Below are positions 1-11,783 of a DNA stretch of 64,000 nucleotides, one piece after another. Below the pieces are notes generated by a model, which saw nothing but the letters and a program-made list of their open reading frames with translations, did not search any database and was not told where the DNA came from. The DNA is from Diabrotica undecimpunctata (lineage: Eukaryota > Arthropoda > Insecta > Coleoptera > Chrysomelidae): the NCBI RefSeq assembly GCF_040954645.1, contig NC_092809.1:135955914-136019913 (forward strand), read 5' to 3'. Numbering within the stretch: position 1 is the first letter of the stretch; each line of letters starts with the position of its first letter. Made by a program: the position numbers and the translations under genes.

Positions 1-699
1 ATAGTTTTATTAAGTTTAAAATGGATTTAAGTGATTTCATACATGGATTGCTATCTACGAAAAAAAGCTTATGAATAAAAATATAAAAACTTTCCTTTTA
101 AAATGAATCCAAGCACAGTTGGTTCCCTTTTATTACAACTTAAATTCAGTATAATTCTATATGAAGTAACATATTATGTGCCACTAATTACGGTCCTACA
201 CTTCACGAAGCGAAGCTCTTTTCTTTCGCGAAAATTCCAGTCAGCATTTGTATACATGCGAAGTTCTCGACTTTCAGTATATAGACGCGCAAAATCTAGA
301 AATTACGACCTGATTATTTAACTCTCCAGCAGCCACGTCTCTTAAAGTTACATGATGAGTGAACACACCGCTGCCGCACATAGAAAAAATGTTATTAAAA
401 GTTAAAAATTATCAAAACTATGTTAGAAAAATTCGTAAACGACGCAAAAAAAGAAAAGCGTTATTTTTAGCAATTTATTGTATGACTTTAACATAATGTA
501 ACGACTCAGGCGCACAATATAAAAATGAATAAATAGTCAGTCTTACAAAAATATCAAACCAAAAAACGTTTACAATAAAAAATATTCTCACAAAAGATCC
601 CAAAAAAATATATCTAAATACAAAATTAGTCTTCCCCCATTGAAGGATACAAACATATTACAATGATTCTCACCATCGTATTATTTTCAATAAAACAAT
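1..699. other. Intergenic AT-rich DNA, no feature recognised
   Basis: AT-rich sequence with only short open frames that resemble no family I know. It ends at the 5' truncation point of the LINE that follows. Confidence 0.5.
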
Positions 700-2452
700 A
701 CGATGTACGACGGTACATCAAAGAATTAAAGTAGCAAAAGACCAATGGCTACAAGAATCCTGTTTAGAAATTGAGAAACTGGAGCAACAACACGACAGCT
801 TCCATTTGCATAAAAAACTAAAAGAATTAACAGGCAAAAGCAGAACTTATGGGCAAAATATATTACAAGACTCTGGTGGTAGAATTTTAAGTGATAAAAA
901 AGAGCGCTGTACCGAATGGGAAAATTACATAATAGAATTATTTAACGATGACCAAAGAATCTACCAAGAAATAACATCTAACCGAGATACAGGCCCACCG
1001 ATTCTAATATCAGAAGTTCGGAAGGCTATCGACCAAGCGAAACGAAGGAAGGCTTCTGGTCCTGACGAAATACCTGCAGAATTGTTTAAACTATTAGATA
1101 ATGAGAGTGTTGCGATTATCACATCCTTCTTTAATAAGATATACAGCAGCGGCAAATTACCAGACAACTGGTTAGAATCGATATTTATAACTATTCCCAA
1201 GAAAAAGAATGCTAGACAGTGTAGCGACTATCGACTTATCAGTTTAATGAGTCACACGCTCAAAATTTTTATGAAAATATTGCATTGTCGCATATATAAA
1301 CTTTGTGAGGGGATAACTGGTGATGAGCAGTTTGGTTTCCGAAACGGTATGGGTACTCGAGAAGCTCTTTTTTGCATGCGAATACTCTTACAAAAGAGCA
1401 TTGAGTTTAGGAAAAATATTTACGTATGTTTTATAGATTTCGAAAAAGCCTTTGATAGAGTACCACATACATTATTATTTCAATGGTTAGACTCAGTTGG
1501 TCTGGACACGTATGACATTAGATTGCTTAAAAATCTTTACTACAATCAGACCGCTTGTGTTAAGGTGGACCAAGAGGTTTCAGCTAAAGTTTCTATTAAG
1601 CGTGGTGTCAGACAGGGATGTGTTATGTCACCGATGTTGTTTAATGCCTACACTGAACCAGTTTTTGAAATAGCGTTAAATAATCGCCGCGAAGGTGTTA
1701 AGATCGGTGGTGAAATTATTAACAACATCAGATACGCCGATGACACCGCAATAATAGCAGAGAGTCTAGAAGATCTTCAAACCCTGTTGAATGCTGTAAA
1801 CAACGAAATGCACTGAAAAGGGCTTAACAATCAACGCAAAAAAAAACAAAATGGATGGTAGCTGGATTGACTGCAGGGTTGAAAGTGACGAGGAAATTTC
1901 GACCAGAATAGAACTCGCACGGAAAAACTTTATTAACTGGCGTTCTGTATTATGCAGTAGAAGTCTGTCGTTGACCACACGTCTAAGAGTATTGAAGTGC
2001 TACGTGTGGTCCACTTTGTTCTATGGATGTGAAACCTGGACAACAAAAATAAAAAATCTTAACAAATTAGAAGCGTTTGAGTTATGGTGTTACCGTCGCA
2101 TGCTCAGAATCCCGTGGACAGCACACATATCTAACGAACGCGTGCTAGAGACCGTGCACAAAGAGCGAGAATTGATCAACATCATCAAAATGAGAAAGGT
2201 CCAATACTTCGGTCATATAATGAGAGGACCTAAATATCGCTTACTCCGGTTAATCATTCAGGGCAAAATCGAAGGAAAACGTTGGGTCGGAAGAAAACAA
2301 CTGTCCTGGCTGCGTAACATTAGACAATGGACAGGTCGAACGGTCGAGGAACTGTTTCATCTAGCTGTCGACCGAGAATCATTTCATCAGCTTGGCAATA
2401 TGACGATATCCAACGCTTGAATACAAGCACGGCACACAATGAAGAAGAAGAG
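700..2452 (+). mobile_element. RTE-like LINE, 5'-truncated, with GAA-repeat tail
   Basis: This non-LTR retrotransposon starts inside the linker between endonuclease and reverse transcriptase; the endonuclease is absent. RT and C-terminal coding sequence follow, and the copy ends in a short GAAGAAGAAG tract near 2440. The conserved C-terminal block (CETWT ... RRMLRIPW ... GRKQLSWLRN) is typical of the RTE/BovB-like elements common in insects. Several other LINE fragments here share the same kind of tail (10.27, 57.04, 57.44, 59.16 kb). The clade call is by motif style only. Confidence 0.85.
806..2420 (+). pseudogene. Reverse transcriptase of the RTE-like LINE, frameshifted
   Basis: An enzyme of target-primed reverse transcription. 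The first open stretch (806-1816) carries RT motifs in order: KASGPDEIPAE near residue 83, DYR at 141, FIDFEKAFD (209-217, catalytic Asp), RGVRQGCVMSP (266-276) and RYADD (309-313, the catalytic Asp pair). A frame change near 1803-1812 moves the reading frame to the second stretch (1851-2420), whose start lacks roughly 35 residues usual for the family between the KTK and SDEEI positions; an internal deletion is likely. The C-terminal part has YGCETWT and the RMLRIPW block. The open frame at 806 begins at TTG; coding similarity extends upstream to about 700, so no genuine start exists here. Confidence 0.85.
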
Positions 2453-2800
2453 ACGACGGTAAATAATGTACAAGAAATTTTAATTCTCCATAGACCTTTC
2501 TCCAAATTAAAGACCTTTAACCTTAAGTATCTCAAAACTAGTAAAATTGTACTTCGATCCCGTTTATTTTAAGCCCCTCTAACAAATTATTAGTAGCCTA
2601 CCATGGCATGTTACAGAGATTAAGAATCTTTTATGTTAAAAAATAACTTCGCGATAGAATTTAATATCATTAAGCAAATAAGAGTAAACAATGAGTACAA
2701 CGAACAAACAAACATTTTAAACCAAAACTTACATAAGAAAGCCCTAATATTAGTTTTTCCACCACCAGAGAAAAAATCCAATACTTTTTGCTCGATTATA
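2453..2800. other. AT-rich spacer, no feature recognised
   Basis: Lies between the LINE tail and the DD41D transposon. I see no coding or repeat structure. Confidence 0.4.
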
Positions 2801-2802
2801 TA

Positions 2803-3058
2803 CAGGGTGTCCCATAATTAATTGAACATTAGCTAATGGGTGATAGCTGACATCAAAATAAAGCGTTTGAGCTCAAATTGTTAAGGCAAAATGTTGCTAG
2901 TTTTCGTTCTACAGGGCGATTTATTAATATTTTTTTTATATTATTTTTAGGGATATATTGAAAACTATTAAACCGATTTAGGTAAATTTTGGTATCTTGC
3001 TATTATTTAGTATATTTAATATGAAAATAATATTAGTTTTACTATTGACACCAGGTGG
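2803..3058 (+). repeat. Left terminal inverted repeat of the DD41D element
   Basis: Pairs with 5191-5444 at roughly 85-90% identity by eye. Shared landmarks include the terminal CAGGGTGTCCC, the block around TAGCTAATGGGT, and GTTTTCGTTCTACAGGG about 100 bp in. Confidence 0.88.
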
Positions 3059-3144
3059 AGCCACCTACTATAACATGAGTTCATTAATGTAGCCATATTT
3101 TTTTTATCCGCCCTGTATAAACATTGTAGGAAAAAAACCTGAAG

Positions 3145-3770
3145 TAAAATTCAATTCTACACACAACAGGTATTCTTGTTTCAAATAAAAAAAGTACGCC
3201 ATTTTCGAAATAAACGTATTTTGTTAATGATACGCATGTCTGTATTTAATTTTTCGCAAAACAAGCAGGTACCTAGGTATGCTGTGAACTTAATGGCAAA
3301 GTCAAGGCGTAAGTACGAATTTGTTGTGTAAAAAAATTTTCTTAAATAATACCGAAAATCTGTTATCCTATTTCCGACGAAGACGAGTTCGAAAGACACA
3401 AAAATTATAAAATATATTTTTTTTTCTCACTTTATTTGCACTGATACATACGTAACTTCAAAGATTTAGCAACTAACTTTATACTGCCGGTGATCACGTA
3501 GGTACTTCATACTGTCATTCTCTTTCTCAAAAATTCACTGTCAAACATTTTTCCCAATTGCACCTAAAGAAATGTAACTTCAAAAACATGAACTAACATT
3601 CAATTCTACACAAAAAAGGTACCTAGTCTTCTTTCACATCAAAAAAGTACTCCGTTTTCGAAATAAACGTATTTTGTTATTGATGCATGTCTCTATTTAA
3701 TTTTTTACAAAACAAGTATGCTTTGAACTTAATGGCAACATCAATACGTATCTACGAATTTATTTATTAT
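3145..3770 (+). repeat. Subterminal direct repeat pair inside the DD41D element
   Basis: Two copies of a ~170-bp segment, about 3145-3330 and 3597-3770. Shared landmarks are TCAATTCTACAC, TTTCGAAATAAACGTATTTT, GCATGTCT and GAACTTAATGGCAA. Only the left arm has them. Such blocks could be internal transposase-binding repeats or a simple duplication; the sequence alone does not decide. Confidence 0.75.
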
Positions 3771-3850
3771 TAGTTGTCAAAGTGCAGTGCGAGTCATTAT
3801 TTGTCAAAGTGATATTAAGTTTTTTATAAACCACTTAAGATAAAGGTAAA

Positions 3851-4900
3851 ATGCTACGTCATAATGAATTTTATAATGTAGAAATGCTCGATATGGTCTG
3901 TTTGTATGCCAAGGGAAATTTTTGTTCTCGTAAAGCAGCTCAACGCTATTTCAAACTGAATCCCAATAGAAGGCAACCAAACCATAAAACTATTGTTGTT
4001 CGACAGATTAGGCGAAATAGGGTCATTTCATCCCAAAAACAGGAATGCTGGAAGACCGAGAGTAATTGATGCGGATATGGAGTACGAAATTGTTGTGCGT
4101 GTTGCAGAAGATCCAGAAACCAGTACAAGGCTTGTTTCTGCGGCCACTGGTATAAGCAAATCTATGGTGTCAAGAATAATAAGGACAGAAAATCTGTATC
4201 CTTATCGTTTTACTCCAGTACAGAATCTTTTACCACAGGATTTTCCAGCAAGGCTCCGATTTAGTCAGTTTATGATAGGACGGCATTTAGACAATACAAT
4301 GTTTTATAATAAAATTTTATTTACCGATGAAGCCACATTTACTAAAAGGAGTGTGTTTAACTGGCGAAATAGCCATACCTATGCGACAGAAAATCCTCAT
4401 ACATTTCAAGAACATCATTTTCAACATGAGTTTTCTATAAATATCTGGTGTGGCATATTTGGGGATTGTATTGTAGAACCATTCGAATTACCAACTAGGC
4501 TTGACGGAATACCGCATTTAAATTTTTTGAAAGAAGATTTACCAACTCTTTTAGAAGACATACCTCTAAATTTGAGTCGAAACGAAACTCTTGGTACATG
4601 CATGAAGGTGCACCACCACATTATAGCCGACAAGTTAGAAATTATCTAGATGAAATTTATCCTCAACAATGGATTGGTAGAGGTAGTGTATACCCATGGC
4701 CAGCACGCAGTCCCGAACTAAATCCCTTAGACTTTCACTTGTGGGGCTACCTAAAGTCACTTGTTTATAAAAAAAATAAATAAACGTCAAGAGTTATGGC
4801 AAAATATTGTAGAGGGAGTTAACGTAATTAGTGCCCAAAGAAACTCTGATGCTGAAAATTTGGGGAACACTTTTTGTAATTTTTTTCGTTTCATTTTGAA
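3851..4900 (+). pseudogene. DD41D transposase, three frameshifts
   Basis: A DDE/D transposase that would cut and paste the element. ATG at 3851 opens a helix-turn-helix region (residues about 1-60, ending NPNRRQPNHKT, as in the insect DUF4817-type domain). The frame changes near 3995-4000, again near 4585-4597, and again near 4775. Catalytic blocks: LFTDEATF (first Asp), then YMHEGAPPHYSRQ, where the expected second Asp reads Glu, then WPARSPELNPLDF (third Asp). I count 41 residues between the second and third acidic positions, the DD41D spacing. The Asp-to-Glu change and the frameshifts make this copy inactive. Confidence 0.88.
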
Positions 4901-5190
4901 TTATTCACTTTGTCAATTGTTTTATATTCACTTCATTGTTTAATTTAATTTCTAATTTTTTTTTTAAATTTGTTGCTGTGTAAAAGGTTTAATAAAAATA
5001 ATTGTTTCAATCATATGCATTTTGTTTGCAAAAATTTTCTACTACCAATACAGTTAATATTCACTAGTATTTAAGACCTTTTGATTAATGTTTGAATTTA
5101 CATAAGTTTTTATAAAATTTTTTCACTTTATGCATGTCTCTAACACATATGTTTATTTCTAAAACCCTCTAACTTTGTCTCTAACAAATG

Positions 5191-5444
5191 CCACCTAGTG
5201 TCATTGGTAAAACTAATATCATTTTCATATTAAGCATACTAAATAATAGCAAGATACCAAATTTCACTTAAATGGGTTAAATAGTTTTAAATATATCCCT
5301 AAAAATAATATAAAAAAAGATTAGTGAATCACCCTGTAGAACGAAAACTAGCAACATTTTGCCTAAGCAATTTGAGCTCAACCGCTTTATTTAATGTCAG
5401 CTATAACCCATTAGCTAATGTCCAAATAATTATGGGACACCCTG
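5191..5444 (-). repeat. Right terminal inverted repeat of the DD41D element
   Basis: Inverted partner of 2803-3058. It ends in CACCCTG followed by TA. Confidence 0.88.
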
Positions 5445-5501
5445 TATACAGGCAAAATATCAACAAAAATAGTCCAATACATAAAAAAGAAAGGAATAAC
5501 C

Positions 5502-5636
5502 CGAGCTTTCAGAATAAACAATAGCTTAAGAAAGTATAATAAGAACCACAAGAGCCTAAAGAAAAAGTACTTACACAGTGGTATCTACAAACTTACATGT
5601 GGTAACTGCAATAAATTTACATCGCTCAATTGGTAG
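5502..5636 (+). pseudogene. GIY-YIG endonuclease fragment, probably Penelope-like
   Basis: A short open stretch ending at a TAG carries KYLHSGIYKLTCGNCNKF, the start of a GIY-YIG nuclease domain with its paired cysteines as found at the C-terminus of Penelope-like retroelements. The YIG half is missing. A preceding RAFRINN block also resembles the linker of such proteins. It is a scrap of about 45 codons. Confidence 0.55.
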
Positions 5637-6606
5637 AATTTTTAACAAACCTATAGTAGAACAAAAAATAATAGATAAACAGATTTTAAGTACGCACTTT
5701 ACCTTCTAGAATATAATCATTCTTTTAATGATAATAATAAGAGATAAAAAAAATCTTTGTACATTTTTATGTTAAAGTGAATAGGGACAAAAATAAAACG
5801 ACGTATCGCAGACACGAGCTACATAACTGAACGAATTATTTGATGTCAGCTGCCATTTCAACGACAAAGTAAAGAATAAAAAAAATCGGGTCGTTCAATT
5901 CCCTTTTTATTACGAATCGTTAGACTAATTAATTTTTAATTTAAATAATTTTTAGTGGTGATAGGTATTATAAACGTCTTTGTTGGGTTCTTGAGGGAAG
6001 GAATAAACAACTGTATTCGTAGTACCAGTTTGTTTTGTGAGAAAATCCTAATTTTTATCTTAATTACACCCAGACATAATCGATTAGTATCCTAAGACCC
6101 CACTGCAGGATCACTATGTTCAAAACGTAGTTAATCAAACTCACATTTTTACATACATTTAAAATTAGGAGAATTTAATTAATAACAATTAATTTTTGAC
6201 AAACATTTTATTTCGTTCATTTATTTTTTAAATAAAATACGCTGCTTATGACGTATATGCATATTTTTTACATAAAATTAAAGCTTTTTTATTTTTAATA
6301 TGGTGATATAAAATTGCCTGAGAAAAAATGATCGAAAATTAGAGTTGAAAAACTGTTAAAAACGCAAGGTATCAAAGATAAAATAAAAGAGAGCTAGCGC
6401 GCAACGCTACTGGTTTGAAGTGTCAGTTGTGTGAGTTTTTAAATTATGCGTCAATAGATGTATAATAATATATGGGAAACGTCAAACAATAAAGGTTGTA
6501 CGTAATTTTCCCCTTGTTGCCATAATTTTAAATTTGTTTTCAGATTTTTTTGACATGCGATGTCTATTATAGCGAACATTTCGTTGGCTAACTAATGTCT
6601 TTCACA
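5637..6606. other. AT-rich spacer, no feature recognised
   Basis: No ORF or repeat that I can assign. Confidence 0.4.
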
Positions 6607-7134
6607 AAGGTACTTTTAGACGGTCAGATCAGTTCTACGTTCAGTGTCAGTTTCAGTCGAACTTTTAGTTATCTGTGTGTGTAAACACAAAAAACGGCAA
6701 GAAAAACTGAAACTGATACTGAGCTGTGGCTTGATGCGTATACTAAAAGTTATCGCATCAATTGTCAGTTAAACTGATGTATAAACAAACTTGTCCTCAA
6801 CTGTAAACTGTATGCATCCTCACTCATTATTTAATAGTTTTACCAATCAGAAGGTTCAAAATGAAGTTCCTTTAATAAATTTAAATGCGAAAGTGTATTT
6901 CTTTTCAGGAGCCAATTTTTACTCCATTTACTTCTCCTTTTTCGTGGTTTTTTAGTGCCAAGCACAACGCGACCACAATTAGGCTATCTTCGTCCATCAC
7001 TGAACTGTGCAAGACAAATGACAACTGACAACTAAACTGATCCTCTAACTACGTCTAACAACCCAAACTGAATTGACAACACTTCTGAAACTGAAACTGA
7101 ACGGAGAACTAATCTGACCGTCTAAAAGTACCTT
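6607..7134. mobile_element. MITE-like element with ~47-bp inverted repeats
   Basis: The left end AAGGTACTTTTAGACGGTCA (from 6607) matches the inverted right end (to 7134). Pairing continues for about 47 bp with three mismatches. The 528-bp interior is non-coding and full of short AACTGA/TCAGTTT words, so much of the element could fold on itself. No clear target duplication is visible, so I do not assign a superfamily. Confidence 0.75.
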
Positions 7135-7559
7135 AATATTGTAATCAATTTCTAGGTTAAACATGATAGACTGATATTTTCATAGACATATAACTGTGGA
7201 TATTTCTATGGATCTAATCTTTGTATCATGGAGGTTAACTATAATGTGAAAATACTATTTTCAAATTATAATCTGGGAAGACGAAATACAGATGGATTGT
7301 AGATATTTATTTCTTAAGCAACTTTTTTCCTAGTTTGTATTCTGTGTTCTTAAGCTGACAGTACAAATGTGTGAACATAAAAACAGTAATATTGGAACTG
7401 TGGGAGCACAATTAAATGTTAAATGATGACCTCTTTACCTTTTTTTTTGGAATAAAAATACATAAACATATGTTTTACTTTTTATAAAAATGCTTAAAAT
7501 TTTGTAAGGACGTGGTGGATAGGAGTTGCCAAATTGGCAACTCCAACTAGTAGTTCTCC
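7135..7559. other. AT-rich spacer, no feature recognised
   Basis: No supported feature. Confidence 0.4.
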
Positions 7560-8030
7560 AATATCTGTTGACCCACAAGGGCCATGATCGGGTGATCATG
7601 GGGCATCTTGTGGATTAAAAGGGACTCCGAGATGTTCTTGTATGCCTCTTTCCGTGCGTACACGGAAGGTATAGTTAAATCGAGGGTTATTTGGGCTGGT
7701 AAATATGTTTTGAAGGTATGTTTTGAAAACTTTGGCCTTTTGATTATCAGAATTAATTATTTGATGGTTCACCACCACGTGAGAAGGATATTTTGTTTTT
7801 GTTTAGTTAGGATTTTGAATTTACTCCAGGATGCATCGCCGTTCCGATAGTCCAGACTAGAGGTGGTCAGTAGGTCCAGCCATTGTTTGCAGCTTGATCT
7901 GAGCTGAAATTCGGTTATATTTGGTTTTGACGAGTGGATCACGGGTTTCACAGAATTGACGTGGAAGGCATCTTTTTCGTTTGATTTTGTTGATGATATT
8001 TTTATCGAGGAATTTATGTTAAGCATAGAA
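7560..8030 (-). pseudogene. LINE ORF2 linker fragment (jockey-like style)
   Basis: Read on the minus strand, it holds LDYRNGDASWSKFKILTKQK and, after a frame change, NSDNQKAKVFKTYLQNIFTS. These are the two conserved blocks lying between the endonuclease and reverse transcriptase of jockey-like elements. Neither catalytic domain is present. Assignment rests on these short blocks alone. Confidence 0.5.
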
Positions 8031-8925
8031 ATTAGTATTTTTGAAAGACTGTGTATACGACTTAAATCATGTTGTTGGTCTTCAATGCTCCAAAGATAAT
8101 AAAGAAGAAGAATACAGTTACCACATCGGAAAAGCCATAGCTTACTAAATGTTTTTGTTTGTTTCCTTGCCTACGATTTGTTATTTTATTCATTTGTCGC
8201 TTACACAGTTCCCGTTTGAATGTTACTTACTTGTGTAGTACAATCCCTTAATACAGTTAATGAACCTTTACAAAATAAATCGAACCTGCATAATATTTAA
8301 TTTATTGACCTCTAAATTTAAATCGATTTTTTAAGTATTGTCTCACCTTTAAACAATCGTATTATTTATTCATTGTTCCAAAATCGTTTTAATTACTTTA
8401 TATATAACTCAAGTGTAGTATATCAGTAAACAATACACAATTGGTGTCGTGTCGATTATGATTTGCAAATAAGGATCATACTTTATTAAATACGGTGGCA
8501 GGATAGGTAACACTTTGAGTCGTAAAATGTGTATGACATGTAGCAGAAATTACAAAATTGATTGAGTTTTAACTATAGAGTTCAGAATGCAATTCATAAC
8601 ACCGGTTTTTGCTGTAGCATATTAGTTATGCATATTTTTTACTAGTAGTTTAATTTGTTGACCTGTCTCGTGCAATTCTGCCTTTTGACATTTTGATATC
8701 ATAATTAATACAGCAACAGAATCACTTGGAGAGATTAAAATAACGAACACTAACACATCAAAAAAGAAAATCTTATGATTTAGAGTGAAAGTGCGGATAA
8801 AATGTAAAAAAAAAAGAAAACCTTTTTGCAATGCAGAACACAACAAACACAGCAGGCATACAACCACTATAAACGAATCAGTAATGAAACGACTAATTTA
8901 GTCAGAGACAAATAATAAGAGAACA
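8031..8925. other. AT-rich spacer with a short GAA-type tract
   Basis: A tract reading AATAAAGAAGAAGAA near 8097-8112 may be the tail of an otherwise unrecognised + strand LINE copy. The rest shows nothing I can name. Confidence 0.3.
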
Positions 8926-10285
8926 CTGGCGGAGCTTCTCAAAATAGATGGAACACGACTTCTACGAAACATAAAAAGAAATATAGAGAACAATCAAAGG
9001 ACAATGAAAAGAGATAAACGAACTAATAAAAATGAAACATATTTAGAAGGAAACATGGGCAGACTACTTTCGATCCCTATTTGCTAAAGGTGACGATAAT
9101 GAACCACCAACACCAGAGCTGACCTGAGTGTCTATTGTTCAACCTTTTTATGGAGGAAATAACAAAAAAGGTAGGAACTAAAAAATGATACCAAGTAGGA
9201 GAAAAACATCTTAAAATAATCTGCAGATTTACAACTGCGCCAATTTAATATAACCTCCAGAAAATTTAAAGGATTAATTTCCCCAAATAGGACAAAATGC
9301 ATGGTTATAACAGTAAAGTTATTAAGATGTATTTTGGAGCTGGAAGGTCAAATAATAGATGGAGTTTAAATATCTAGGCATCACATTATATAGCTACGGA
9401 AAGCTCGAAACAGAAGTGGAAGATTAAGTGAGTAGAGAAAACAGAGCCACATATTTCCTAAATGAAACAATATGGAGAAATAAAACGCGGCAGAAACACG
9501 ACCTGACACTGTCACCTCGGAGGAACAAATAAGGGTCTAACCACCTTCTGATATCCCCGGGTGCTCTGTAGAGGTCTTCGGAGTAAATGTCGAGAGCTCC
9601 TCTACTTAAGTCCATTTTCGGGTTATGGACTTGTAAATATTTCAGTGTCTTGCCTTGAAAAAGGCAAGATATTTCTTACATGACAATTTCTTCGTCGAAA
9701 TAAAACACCAAGTTAAGTTGAAACAATTCTCAGCCACAGAGTATGGAAAATAAATGCAGGAAGCAGAGCCCCGAGAGCACTAAGCTCTCGGAGAGCCCGT
9801 GAGGGACTGACCTGAAAATCGCCAATATTTATATGCGCTGTTCGAGCGATAAATAGGGATTTCCAGGTCAAGAGCCAATGGGAAAATTCGAGGCGGGGCG
9901 ATGCGCATCGAAATGCGTACTAGTCCACAGACTATGGCATTCGATGACAACACAGACAAGACAAAAAAGATGTTAGAAATAGCAGAAATGAAAACACTTA
10001 GAAAAATTGATGCCAAAACATGGGACAGTGCTAAAGGTACAGATATACGACGTTAATGTAAGGTGTAGAATATTAGGCACTGGGTAAGAAATAGAAAAGT
10101 AGAATGGAACGATCATATAAGCCGAATGACAACAAATAGAGTAGTAAAGACGGCAAGACGGTTCCCCAATAAGAAGACTATCAGTAGCAAGACCACAAAA
10201 ACGATGGAACGTCGACTTACTGAAGTCATATTGGAAAACAGACAGAGTCATGTCTACATAAAAATAACAAGAAGAAGAAGACATT
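8926..10285 (+). mobile_element. Badly decayed RTE-like LINE with an inserted GC-rich segment
   Basis: Decayed LINE blocks appear in order across several frames: DYFRSLFAKGDDN-like linker (about 9060-9120), LFNLFMEEITKKVG (about 9140), SPNRTKCM and a FKYLGITLYS-like thumb block (about 9280-9400), LNETIWRNK (about 9460), and after a break KTKKMLEIAEMKTLRKID (about 9960-10015) and RKVEWNDHISRMTTNR (about 10095-10145). A 3' GAAGAAGAAG tract lies at about 10270. The YADD motif is not recognisable. Between about 9487 and 9930 the coding similarity is interrupted by unrelated, GC-richer DNA. Confidence 0.7.
9487..9930. mobile_element. Unidentified GC-rich insertion with stem-loops inside the LINE
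   Basis: It interrupts the LINE C-terminal region. It contains a perfect 8-bp stem CCGAGAGC/GCTCTCGG with a 5-nt loop (9771-9791) and a second inverted pair TGACCTGAAAATC/GATTTCCAGGTCA (about 9809-9883). Its base composition differs sharply from the surroundings. Its outer ends are not sharply defined and no target duplication is obvious. Confidence 0.4.
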
Positions 10286-11077
10286 TTGATAACGTTTTTA
10301 TTTCAGTGTTTTTTATTTTTTAGTAATAATGACATTAAAACAGGAATTGTCTCCAAAATAGAAACTCTTCAGATTTTCAATATAAACTTGGAATAACCAG
10401 CATGGAACTGGATGCTTTAGAGCAGTCTCTATTCAAGATAAAGCCTAATTATTTCCGAATTAAAAGCATTTTTACGATCTACAACTATTATTTGAACCAA
10501 TAAAGTAATATAACATATACCTTTAAGAACCTTCAAAAACCTATACAAGACTTTTACGTGAAATCGTGATTTTTTCACATATTGACTGGGGTAACTCTTT
10601 TGTCTCGCTTCACATTGTCATGTTCATTCTCATAAAAAGAATAGTTTTTATTGCGAAAATTATTATTGATTTACAATAAGTTAACTAGTATATAAAATAT
10701 ATATAAAAAAAGAAAAATGCCTTATTACAATAAATCAACGACATGATGGAACATTCATGTTTAATTTTTTACATATACCTATAAGAAATACAAGTATTTG
10801 CCACAATTTGTTTATATAATCAACTTAACTAAATCAACAATTCATGTTATGTATATATCACGTTATTTTCAAATGGTTCGGAAAATGTGATTTACATTGT
10901 CAATTTTACTTTTAAATGAGTGGTTTTGTATGTTGTATATACTTTGTTAAATAATTAGGAAAATAACCTGACTAATTGTTTTTATATATTTGAAGTTCCC
11001 ACTTTTATATTGTTTTCATTAAAAAAAGTTTCTGGATAGATATTATGTTGAAGAAATAAGAAATAAACTGAGTTATA
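10286..11077. other. AT-rich spacer, no feature recognised
   Basis: No supported feature. Confidence 0.4.
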
Positions 11078-11411
11078 TACAGATAACGACATCGTTTTGT
11101 TGACCATAGGAATTAAGATTTATTGCAATCGCATCTCTAGAGTATATTTATTATAATGCTCTAAAACAAATTGTTTGGTTATTTTTTAGCCTTATACAAT
11201 ACAAATAAATAAGTAATATGCTTTATTATCACTGAAAATTATACAAATTTTATCGACAAAGCTTATAACAATAAGACAAGAAAGAAGAAAAAAAATCAGA
11301 TTAAAAATCGTTTGTACTTTTAAATAAAAAAAAAAACAATAAAATACCTAATTAAGAACCTACAAACTTCGTAAAATGTACCTAACAAAAAATAAAAATT
11401 AGGAAAGCAGA

Positions 11412-11775
11412 TTAATGAATTAAGGGCTCAAATATTCCACCTCCTTGTGCTAAACAGTAACCAAATCTGTCATACAGATTTCTCTTCATATTTTGGAGTA
11501 GGGCTGGTGTAATGCTTGCAGAGAAATGAAGTATTTTTGCCCTTAATTCGACTAGGTTTGTGGTCCTTTCAAACTGATGCCTATAAATGTTTTCTTTGAG
11601 AAAACCCCAAAAAAAGAAATCGTTAGGCGCTAAGTCACAGGATCTAGCGGGCCATTTAATTGTACCACGTGTACTTATCAGTCGATCAGAAAACGTTTGA
11701 TTGAAGAAGTCAATAGTTGCTCTAGACTTGCGAGCCTAACACCCATCCTGTTGGAAATAAACCACCTGAAAATGA
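11412..11775 (-). pseudogene. DD41D transposase, C-terminal part
   Basis: Continues the 13.0-13.75 kb reading beyond the hAT insertion. It has YFQQDGC (second Asp), an in-frame stop two codons later, then KWPARSCDLAPNDFFFWG (third Asp). I count 41 positions between the two Asp residues. It ends at a TAA at 11412-11414. Stop, frameshifts and insertion all say dead. Confidence 0.85.
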
Positions 11776-11783
11776 ACGGGAAG

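Larger units (their letters stand above)
2803..5444 (+). mobile_element. DD41D Tc1/mariner-superfamily transposon with ~255-bp inverted repeats
   Basis: A complete but dead DNA transposon of 2642 bp. Both ends read CAGGGTGTCCCATAATT inward and are flanked by TA (2801-2802 and 5445-5446), the TA target duplication of the Tc1/mariner superfamily. Inverted similarity continues about 255 bp into each side, much longer than the 20-40 bp of ordinary mariners. A directly repeated block of about 170 bp lies inside the left arm (about 3145-3330 and 3597-3770). One broken transposase lies in the middle. Confidence 0.9.

Noticed and set aside
3100..3120. Extra transposon end at the CCGCCCTGTATA word
   Set aside because: It lies inside the DD41D left arm without a partner or target duplication.
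9424..10284. Minus-strand open frames over the decayed LINE
   Set aside because: Shadows; the supported coding signal is on the plus strand.
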